This document shows positions 1 through 5,346 of a stretch of 9,489 nt of DNA, in pieces; within the stretch, counting starts at the first letter, position 1; each line of letters opens with the position of its first letter. The stretch covers positions 1-9,489 of the forward strand of contig CAYTZA010000026.1 in the NCBI GenBank assembly GCA_964442365.1, in the 5' to 3' direction. The position numbers and the translations under genes are program-made. Source of the DNA: CAYTZA01 sp964442365 (GTDB lineage Bacteria; Patescibacteriota; Minisyncoccia; Phycocordibacterales; DAORIS01). The notes under the pieces are model-generated. The model had not been told where the DNA came from. It did no database searches and saw nothing but the letters and a program-made list of their open reading frames with translations.

Positions 1-91
1 CGCGCGCGCCTAGCTCCGCGGCGCGCCCCGCAGCCATCATTCCAGCGGGTCCTCCACCCACCACTATTACGTCCCAGACTTCTTCTTTCAT
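1..91 (-). CDS. BaiN/HI0933-like NAD(P)/FAD-dependent flavoprotein, N-terminal fragment
   Basis: Only the first 30 codons are present; the gene runs off the left edge. The ATG lies at 91-89 on the minus strand, just 3 nt after the stop of the upstream cohesin gene, so it is the distal gene of that operon. The peptide begins MKEEVWDVIVVGGGPAG and continues MMAAGRAAELGAR. It has a hydrophobic beta strand (VIVV) followed by GxGxxG (Gly12, Gly14, Gly17), the dinucleotide-binding Rossmann motif of FAD enzymes. The MMAAGRAAELGA helix is typical of the HI0933/BaiN (aminoacetone oxidase-like) family of cytoplasmic flavoproteins. Family membership is inferred from this short stretch; another FAD oxidoreductase is possible. 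The last 60 bases of the window on this side are very GC-rich, with GCG, CGC and GCC codons, unlike the AT-rich neighbours. Confidence 0.72.
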   Translation of the reverse strand, partial: MKEEVWDVIVVGGGPAGMMAAGRAAELGAR

Positions 92-94
92 AGT

Positions 95-1825
95 TTATAA
101 GTCGTTTTCTTCTATGTTCTTTATTTTTTCAGATAGATATTTTTCTGTCTCGTCCAAGTCTTCTGATAGCTCGGTAAATATTTTACTCTCTTCCTTTGTA
201 AGCTTTCTTTTTGTACTAGCTCTTTCAAGCATTTTTATATGACGTTTCGTATCACCCTTTAGTATTTCAAATACCTTATGAACCTCTTGTTCTGTGCGCA
301 CCAAGTCTCTTCTGAGATCACGCTTTAGTTTTCTTGACTTCTTTATTCCTAGGAATATTAATAACAAAAGTAGGAAGAGTAGTACGAGGAAGGTGATAGC
401 GAGTGAAACTACTTGTATTGCTCTTGTGCCTAGCCACATGAAATCAGATTCTTTAACACTTACGTATACTTTTTCAGATGGAGAACTTTTTACTCCAGAG
501 CCACGTACTGTTTCTGCCCAAATATTTACTACACCAAGGGTTTCTATGGAATCACTTGTGTATGAGAATATTTTGTCTTCATCTGGTTTTACTAAATAGC
601 TTTTTGCTTCTTTTCCTTCTTCTTTAAACCACAAGTTTACATCTACTCCAGTGTACGGTGCCTTACCTCGGATTTCTATTTTTCCGCCAATTTTTATATA
701 TTCAGGATAATGTGTAATCTTTGGTGCTTTTGTTTCTGGTACGGTTGCTGAAAAATTTGTTTTTGAATAATTTCCAGCTTTATCATACGCTCGTATTTCA
801 AATTCTGCGTCGCCAGCATTTAAAGGTGGAAGACTGAATGTTGCTTTTCCTTCTCCGTCTACATTTGTTTCAGTTATTTTCTTTCCATTTTCATATATGG
901 CAAAACTCTTCATCCCAGAAAGTGAATCTTTTGCTGATGCTTCAACGGAAACCAAATCGTCTTCAGTGGCGCTTGTTGCTACAGATAGGTTTTCTGGATT
1001 TGTAATGTCAATTTGTATTTTTCTATTTGTAATTTTGCTCCAACCTACATCATTTTTAAATCTAGCGTTTAAGTACATTACACCCTCAGCAAGATCTGTA
1101 AGGTTTTTGTTTTTAATTGGTGGATCATACACTACAGATGGAGCTGTATCAGCAGATCTGCTTAAAACAAGTTGCACAGCTTTCACATCTGATGGTAGTT
1201 CCCATGAAAATAGACCGTCGGTTTTGTTGTACCACGCATTTTGGTCTGGCATATCTTCTGATGTAATGACTGGAGCTTTTGGAACACCCAGCTGTGTCGG
1301 TGTGATTGGTGCCACAGGTACAACTGGTGTTGTAGGAATCACTGGTGCAGGGGAAGTGATTAAAATCATCGCGCCCGTTATTTGCGACAGTACATCAGTG
1401 CCCTGACCATCATTTGCTCGCACCGCTGATGAGCCAAAAGATAGGTTGGCGGTACCAGCTTTTTTTGCTCTAAAATTTACTTTTATAGAATTTCCAGACT
1501 GTCCTGAATATCCTGGTGTTGGCAAGCCACCGTTGAAATATATTGTACCAGCTGTATTTGAAAAGCTTGGTTGTTCAACCCAAATGTTGAAGATTGAACC
1601 GGCGGTACTGATTGAGTCTACGCTTAAAAGATCAGAAGGAAAATGTATTGTACTTTCGGCGTTGTTTATAGGTAGGCCGCCCGTTGAAACGTATACTGTG
1701 CCAGAAAAAGTACCTTGTTCGGGTACTTGGTTTTTGTCCAAGATTAGGTACATATTTGCCGCATTCGCCAGTGCCGGTAAAAACGTTAGCGCAAATATTG
1801 TGATAGATAAAAATATTTTTCTCAT
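95..1825 (-). CDS. Membrane-anchored cohesin protein with Ig-like domains and cytoplasmic coiled-coil tail
   Basis: This is a 576-residue type I membrane protein. Residues 1-23 form a signal peptide (MRKIFLSITIF...ALANAA). Residues ~24-156 resemble a cohesin domain, with GSIFNIW (76-82), an FNGGLPTPGYSG loop and the RANDGQGTDV turn near its end. A Pro/Val/Thr-rich linker (about 158-186) leads to two or three fibronectin/Ig-like beta domains (about 187-460, including a TNPENLSV boundary and a YDKAGN motif). One membrane helix lies at ~469-494 (LVLLFLLLLLIFLG), followed by the stop-transfer segment KKSRKLKRDLRRD. A charged heptad-like cytoplasmic tail of ~75 residues (502-576) looks like a coiled coil. 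The start ATG overlaps the upstream TGA in an ATGA, suggesting translational coupling. It has no cysteine. Its likely role is a surface receptor for dockerin-bearing proteins, such as the one encoded first in this operon; that partnership is inferred from synteny. There is no catalytic domain. The cohesin is a paralogue of the one in the preceding gene. Confidence 0.85.
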   Translation of the reverse strand: MRKIFLSITIFALTFLPALANAANMYLILDKNQVPEQGTFSGTVYVSTGGLPINNAESTIHFPSDLLSVDSISTAGSIFNIWVEQPSFSNTAGTIYFNGGLPTPGYSGQSGNSIKVNFRAKKAGTANLSFGSSAVRANDGQGTDVLSQITGAMILITSPAPVIPTTPVVPVAPITPTQLGVPKAPVITSEDMPDQNAWYNKTDGLFSWELPSDVKAVQLVLSRSADTAPSVVYDPPIKNKNLTDLAEGVMYLNARFKNDVGWSKITNRKIQIDITNPENLSVATSATEDDLVSVEASAKDSLSGMKSFAIYENGKKITETNVDGEGKATFSLPPLNAGDAEFEIRAYDKAGNYSKTNFSATVPETKAPKITHYPEYIKIGGKIEIRGKAPYTGVDVNLWFKEEGKEAKSYLVKPDEDKIFSYTSDSIETLGVVNIWAETVRGSGVKSSPSEKVYVSVKESDFMWLGTRAIQVVSLAITFLVLLFLLLLLIFLGIKKSRKLKRDLRRDLVRTEQEVHKVFEILKGDTKRHIKMLERASTKRKLTKEESKIFTELSEDLDETEKYLSEKIKNIEENDL

Positions 1826-2703
1826 CTTTTTTTTCTGAGAACAAAGAAATATATTATAAATAATAACACAAGTATTATTAGTATTATTAGTATTGTTGTA
1901 AATATTTTTTGTGTAGGTGTTTTTTCTTGTGGATTAAATGTTTCTACGCGTTCGTTGCCAGCATTATCTATCGCTCTTACAATAATTAGACTTGATAGAT
2001 CTTGATCCAACAGCTCATAGGTACTTCCTGAGCGTACTGACGCTCTACCTCCTTCCACTACTTCGTATCTTTCTATTCCAGAATCATCATCTGTGGTAAA
2101 AAAGCTTATAAAATATTTTCCTTCATATACAGATGGGTCATGCCCCAGCTCTATTTTAAATTTATTTGGTGGCGTATTGTCTTCTCTTACAAGGGCTGCG
2201 AGTTCGTTTTCGATAAGATCAGATATTTGTACTGGTATTTCTATAGAATCTCCGGCAACGGTTATTTTTGTGCCTTTTCCGTCATTTAAAAATATCTCAC
2301 CACCTTCAAAGCTTATTTTGATTGATTCGGTAGAGGTTGGCTTTACTGCAATAGTGAAAAGTCGTAAAGAATTTCCATATACACCAGATACAGTACCGCC
2401 CACAAATGATATTTTATCTTCTTCTAGTGATGGTTTTCTTGGCCATAGATTAAATACAGAACCACCAATATTTAACGCCACAACATCTTTTGGCGCACTA
2501 AACTTTATTACACCCTCTGATGCATTTATTTCTTGATCTGTATCGAGCATTACTTTTATAATGCTTGTATTACCAACACTCAGCGGTGTCTCTGGAAGAT
2601 CTATAAAAATTTTTGCTGCATTTGCATAGGATGGAATTGCAAATGAAAAAAACAATATTAATGCTAGGTGCGGTATTATTTTTTTAAAGATTTTTTTATG
2701 CAT
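1822..2703 (-). CDS. Small membrane-anchored cohesin domain protein
   Basis: This 293-residue protein has a signal peptide (1-29; KKIFKKII, then a hydrophobic core ending SYANAA). Its cohesin-like domain spans ~30-157: KIFIDLPETPLSVG, then GSVFNLWPRKPS, then FLNDGKGTKITV. One Ig/fibronectin-like domain follows (~178-258, TPPNKFKIEL through VRAIDNAGNERVETF). A single C-terminal membrane helix (~267-289) ends in RKKR, so most of the protein sits outside the membrane, with almost no cytoplasmic tail. The GS[IV]FN[IL]W, GG and NDGxGT motifs match the following gene and mark the two as tandem paralogues. The gene starts 10 nt after the dockerin gene stop, and its own stop overlaps the next start. 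No good Shine-Dalgarno sequence precedes the ATG. It probably tethers dockerin proteins to the cell surface; binding specificity cannot be read from the sequence. Confidence 0.85.
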   Translation of the reverse strand: MHKKIFKKIIPHLALILFFSFAIPSYANAAKIFIDLPETPLSVGNTSIIKVMLDTDQEINASEGVIKFSAPKDVVALNIGGSVFNLWPRKPSLEEDKISFVGGTVSGVYGNSLRLFTIAVKPTSTESIKISFEGGEIFLNDGKGTKITVAGDSIEIPVQISDLIENELAALVREDNTPPNKFKIELGHDPSVYEGKYFISFFTTDDDSGIERYEVVEGGRASVRSGSTYELLDQDLSSLIIVRAIDNAGNERVETFNPQEKTPTQKIFTTILIILIILVLLFIIYFFVLRKKR

Positions 2704-2713
2704 GGTGTAAAAA

Positions 2714-4315
2714 TTATATTGCTGTACCCGAAGTGCCCCACTGTGAAAGGAGAATTGAGAAGTCTACAGAGTTGACGATACTGTCATGATTTATATCTAC
2801 GCAGGCGTTTTGGAATGGAGCGATAAATTTCCAGAAGGCTAGTAGTATTGAGAAATCAACAGAATTGACTATGTTGTCGGCATTAAAATCAGCGCCCCTA
2901 CATGTGCCGGTGTTGCCTCCACCTCCACCACCCCCTCCACCTCCACCACCCCCTCCACCTCCGCCAGAAGAGCCACTAGAAACTGTAAATGTTCTAGATG
3001 ATCCTGATGATTCTGTGCCAAAGTACACTACGAGTTTGAAATAATAGTTGCCGGCTGAACCCACTGTCGCTGTAAGATTTGTGTTCCAGTCTTCTCCCGG
3101 GTTTATAAATTTAGCACCGGTTGCATGGTATGAATCATCTCCACCTCCGCATGCGTTATTTATATCAGACACCACACACCATTCGTACTGGTATTCATAT
3201 CCAGTCAATCCCTCGTTTGTGATAGTTACGTTTGCACTAATGTCTGAAATAGAATTTGCTGTGACACTATTGATGATTACTTGTGCGGGTGATCCGGCTA
3301 CTATCCAGTAGTCATTATTTGTAACAGTCTTTCCATTTTCAACTTGTGTACTCACAACACTTTCCCATACTCCCTGTGCCGCACCCGATGCTACAGCGTA
3401 TGTGTATTCATATATACCTGTACCGATAGCTGTCATTGCAATGTTTGAAGCGACTACATTTCTAGATGCGTCATAGAGTGTAATGGTCGGTACAGCAAAA
3501 GGAGTGGTAGGTACGCTGTTGTTGTTTCTTATTTCAATTTTTGCTCGGTATGTTTCACCAGCTTGTACTGCACTAAAGTCTGACATCACTGTCGTCCATC
3601 CAGAACTTCCGCCGATAAGGCCGATGGCTGTGCCGATAGACGTACTTGCTGTCTGTACATCAGACAAAGTAGCGAGTGATCCTGAATCAAGTTCGGCGCC
3701 AGTGAGTGTACGAGTAACTGATGTCCAAACACCTGTAGCTGTGTCGGCGACCAGTGTACCAAATGAAGTCAGGGTCCTTCCACTAAATGACCATATCGCA
3801 CCTGGAAGTGTTGTAAATAGACTTGATGAAGCTGACAAAATAGCGTTGTTGGTGTTGGTGTTTATAACTGATGAAAGAGATGTTGTTGCTACGGCCAAAC
3901 TCTCGTCCACTACTGTTTTTATTGTGCTTGTGGAAACTACTGACCAATCGACGACAAAACTTTTATCCAATATCACTCGGTCTCCGTTTGATACACTTCC
4001 ACAAATCATAATTGATGGCCAAATACCAGAGGGTGCGTTTCCTGCAGTGGTGTAGTCATAGTAATGCCAGCCATCAGTGTTTGCTGTCATTAGAGTTGTA
4101 GATGCTACCACCTCTATATTGAGGGGATTGGTTATTCCTACCCAACAATCTGTTGTTGTCGCAACAAAATAATCATCAAATACAAATTCACCCAAGGTGA
4201 CAGTGTCTCCTGGTGCGATTTTTTGATAATCTGCAGCAACAGCAAAATGTGTTGGTAAAAATCCAAAAAAAATAAAACAGAAAAATGAAAAAAAATAAAA
4301 CTTATAATTACGCAT
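2714..4315 (-). CDS. Secreted multidomain protein with C-terminal type I dockerin
   Basis: This 533-residue protein is the first gene of the minus-strand operon. A Phe-rich signal peptide (1-28) ends FAVAAD. Residues ~29-124 form a first beta-sandwich domain (SGIWPS motif). A Ser/Thr/Ala-rich middle (125-240) holds two related WSxxxRTLT-type stretches (GAIWSFSGRTLT and GVWTSVTRTLT). Residues ~246-345 form a second Ig-like domain (YRAKIEIRNNN, PTITLYDASRN, YEYTYAVASG, QGVWESVVST). A third beta domain covers ~345-447. A run of 17 glycines (451-467) links to a dockerin at 471-528. Its two calcium-loop repeats carry the DxNxD...N..D pattern, D476/N478/D480/N484/D487 and D507/N509/D511/N515/D518, each followed by FSILL. 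Six mature cysteines (57, 105, 380, 389, 472, 505) could form three disulfides. No enzyme domain is seen, so it may be structural or adhesive. It probably docks onto the two cohesin proteins encoded downstream. Confidence 0.87.
   Translation of the reverse strand: MRNYKFYFFSFFCFIFFGFLPTHFAVAADYQKIAPGDTVTLGEFVFDDYFVATTTDCWVGITNPLNIEVVASTTLMTANTDGWHYYDYTTAGNAPSGIWPSIMICGSVSNGDRVILDKSFVVDWSVVSTSTIKTVVDESLAVATTSLSSVINTNTNNAILSASSSLFTTLPGAIWSFSGRTLTSFGTLVADTATGVWTSVTRTLTGAELDSGSLATLSDVQTASTSIGTAIGLIGGSSGWTTVMSDFSAVQAGETYRAKIEIRNNNSVPTTPFAVPTITLYDASRNVVASNIAMTAIGTGIYEYTYAVASGAAQGVWESVVSTQVENGKTVTNNDYWIVAGSPAQVIINSVTANSISDISANVTITNEGLTGYEYQYEWCVVSDINNACGGGDDSYHATGAKFINPGEDWNTNLTATVGSAGNYYFKLVVYFGTESSGSSRTFTVSSGSSGGGGGGGGGGGGGGGGGNTGTCRGADFNADNIVNSVDFSILLAFWKFIAPFQNACVDINHDSIVNSVDFSILLSQWGTSGTAI
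2717..2905 (-). other. Dockerin domain (residues ~471-533 of the 2714-4315 gene)
   Basis: Two EF-hand-like calcium loops of the dockerin I type lie 31 residues apart. Each reads D-x-N-x-D-x-I-V-N-S-V-D-F-S-I-L-L, so positions 1, 3, 5, 9 and 12 of each loop hold ligand-type residues. The second copy leads into SQWG, a usual dockerin ending. Cys472 and Cys505 sit just before each loop in near-symmetric positions, which would suit a clasp disulfide. The near-identity of the two loops suggests the dual-binding symmetry known for type I dockerins; this last point is inference. Confidence 0.88.
2915..2965 (-). repeat. Tandem repeat encoding a 17-glycine linker
   Basis: Seventeen consecutive Gly codons are built from an 18-nt unit (GGAGGTGGAGGGGGTGGT on the coding strand), present twice in full followed by a 12-nt partial third copy that ends GGC. 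The linker separates the beta domains from the dockerin. The perfect unit makes the tract prone to length change by slippage in 18-nt (6-Gly) steps, which would keep the reading frame. Confidence 0.9.
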
Positions 4316-4338
4316 GAAGATTTATTCTCTATAACAAA

Positions 4339-4347
4339 ATAATATCA
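4339..4347 (-). promoter_or_regulatory. Candidate extended -10 promoter for the cohesin-dockerin operon
   Basis: On the minus strand the sequence reads TGATATTAT, an extended -10 (TGn plus TATTAT, five of six to TATAAT). It would start transcription about 17 nt before the dockerin gene ATG at 4315. No convincing -35 is found at 16-18 nt. The surrounding DNA is very AT-rich, so a chance match is possible. No strong Shine-Dalgarno sequence lies between this site and the ATG. Confidence 0.35.
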
Positions 4348-4397
4348 CATACAAAAGATTTTCCACAGCAAGATCTAGTACATTAGACAAAAAAATC

Positions 4398-4406
4398 TGA
4401 TACAAT
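4398..4406 (+). promoter_or_regulatory. Candidate extended -10 promoter for the Tat-signal gene
   Basis: TGATACAAT is an extended -10 (TGn plus TACAAT, five of six to TATAAT). A TAGACA lies at 4384-4389 but is only 11 nt away, too close to act as the -35. Transcription would start near 4413, which suits a short leader before the ATG at 4430 and would leave ~170 nt of leader before the alternative ATG at 4583. Confidence 0.35.
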
Positions 4407-4413
4407 TAGAGTC

Positions 4414-4418
4414 GAGGA
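4414..4418 (+). promoter_or_regulatory. Possible Shine-Dalgarno site for the 4430 start
   Basis: GAGGA ends 11 nt before the ATG at 4430, slightly long but usable spacing. The alternative ATG at 4583 has no comparable purine motif, so this weakly favours the upstream start. Most other genes in the window lack a recognisable Shine-Dalgarno sequence. Confidence 0.35.
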
Positions 4419-4429
4419 TTATTGTAGAT

Positions 4430-5230
4430 ATGTTTTTACCAAGTACACATTCTTTTCAGTTGGTGCGAAGACCAAATATTAAGTTTGTTTCTCATGTATT
4501 TTTTCCATATACAGATTCTTTTGTATTGACACGACGATACTCTACTAAATTTGACTCATCGTTTGTATCAGAAAACTCAACAATGGCTGGGCTTCATCCT
4601 GTGACTCAAGAAGAACAGGTTGTAGTTGAGGATCATAAAAGACGAGCTTTTTTAAAGGTGGCAACCATTGCTGGTGTTGGCGTTATTGCTTCCCAACTTT
4701 CACCCAAAAAAGCCCACGCTTTAATTATGGGTAGTTCGCCGACGACCGGCGTCGTGGGTGTTAAAGATTCAACCAACACCAGAATAAATCCGGCCACTGA
4801 GGAAACCGCAGCAACACTACTCAAGACTTCTGATCTAACTTTTGATGGTGGCGCTTTGGAAGTTAAAGTTACTTCTGTTTCCGGAGCCGGCTCTAGTAGT
4901 TTTAGTGATTCATCAAATGTGGCCAAGAGTGCTCTTGTAGACGCAGACAGACATGTTCAAGTTGATGTTTTGAGTTCAGTACTACCATCATCTGCTTCTA
5001 CAGAAACAACACTACAAACGATTTCTTTTGGTGGTTTTAAATTTGTCATTCGTATGGCAACAGTTGGTGATGTTGATTATGTGGGTGAAGCCTCAATTGG
5101 CACAGCAACCTCCGCTGCATCGTGGCGTGTGAAAAAGATTGATAGTACCACTGGTGTAATTATTCAGTGGGCGGGTACAGGAGTTTTTGATCAAGTATGG
5201 GATAATCGCGCTTCTTTAAGTTATTCATAA
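4430..5230 (+). CDS. Tat-signal protein with phage virion-like C-terminal domain
   Basis: The gene encodes 266 residues from ATG 4430, or 215 from an internal ATG at 4583. A twin-arginine signal is clear: HKRRAFLKV (RR at 71-72), a hydrophobic stretch VATIAGVGVIA and a cleavage site after KKAHA (residue ~97). From 4583 this is a normal ~46-residue Tat signal; from 4430 it has an unusual 70-residue N-region. That N-region contains two tandem 22-residue units sharing TxSFxLxRRxxxKFxS, with synonymous changes (CGA/AGA, AAG/AAA), which supports translation of the longer form. The mature part has a Gly/Ser/Thr-rich segment (NTRINPATEETAATLL) and a C-terminal beta domain (~200-266, FKFVIRMATVGDVDY, STTGVIIQWAG, WDNRASLSY) of a type I associate with marine phage structural proteins. 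Tat export across the cytoplasmic membrane is inferred from the signal. The start is uncertain. It is the first gene of the plus-strand structural-like module. Confidence 0.75.
   Translation: MFLPSTHSFQLVRRPNIKFVSHVFFPYTDSFVLTRRYSTKFDSSFVSENSTMAGLHPVTQEEQVVVEDHKRRAFLKVATIAGVGVIASQLSPKKAHALIMGSSPTTGVVGVKDSTNTRINPATEETAATLLKTSDLTFDGGALEVKVTSVSGAGSSSFSDSSNVAKSALVDADRHVQVDVLSSVLPSSASTETTLQTISFGGFKFVIRMATVGDVDYVGEASIGTATSAASWRVKKIDSTTGVIIQWAGTGVFDQVWDNRASLSYS
4445..4576 (+). repeat. Degenerate tandem 66-nt repeat at the N-terminus of the Tat-signal gene
   Basis: Two abutting 66-nt units, 4445-4510 and 4511-4576, both begin ACA(C/G)ATTCTTTT. About 30 of the first 48 positions match and the 3' parts have diverged. 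In protein they align as T-x-S-F-x-L-x-R-R-x-x-x-K-F-x-S over 22-residue units. The divergence and the short match mean a chance origin is not fully excluded. Confidence 0.45.
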
Positions 5231-5346
5231 TTAAATTATGACGATGATATCCACAGAAAAAATTAGTTTTTATAAATTGTGATGTATACTTATATAAAGT
5301 ATCTTACAAAAATAAAAAACTATTATTAATTAGAAAATAAAATCAT
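5231..5346 (+). promoter_or_regulatory. AT-rich intergenic region with candidate promoter before the 704-residue gene
   Basis: This 116-nt gap contains TATACTTA at 5285-5292, with TATACT as a candidate -10 (five of six to consensus). No good -35 is found at 16-18 nt. The same eight bases occur before the last gene at 7912-7919. The site overlaps the left arm of an inverted repeat at 5286-5302. No clear intrinsic terminator for the preceding gene is seen, and no Shine-Dalgarno sequence precedes the ATG at 5347. Confidence 0.35.
5286..5302. repeat. Perfect 6-bp inverted repeat, possible operator
   Basis: ATACTT and AAGTAT flank a 5-nt AT spacer (ATATA). The repeat overlaps the candidate -10 of the gene at 5347, so a dimeric regulator could compete with polymerase there. 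The sequence is simple and AT-rich, so this may be chance. Confidence 0.3.

Noticed and set aside
897..1406. Plus-strand open frame of 169 codons opposite the larger cohesin gene
   Set aside because: It lies wholly antisense to a gene with clear signal peptide, domains and membrane helix, and its product has no recognisable motif. The same holds for plus-strand frames at 294-599, 1446-1838, 2093-2536, 3048-3311 and 3483-4055.
4359..4367. TTTTCCACA, and ATATCCACA at 5247-5255, as DnaA boxes or an origin
   Set aside because: Each has one mismatch to TTATCCACA, they are not clustered, and no dnaA, dnaN or DNA-unwinding repeat is nearby.
4526..4531. Perfect TTGACA -35 box upstream of the alternative ATG at 4583
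   Set aside because: No acceptable -10 lies 16-18 nt downstream, and the sequence is inside a probable coding repeat.
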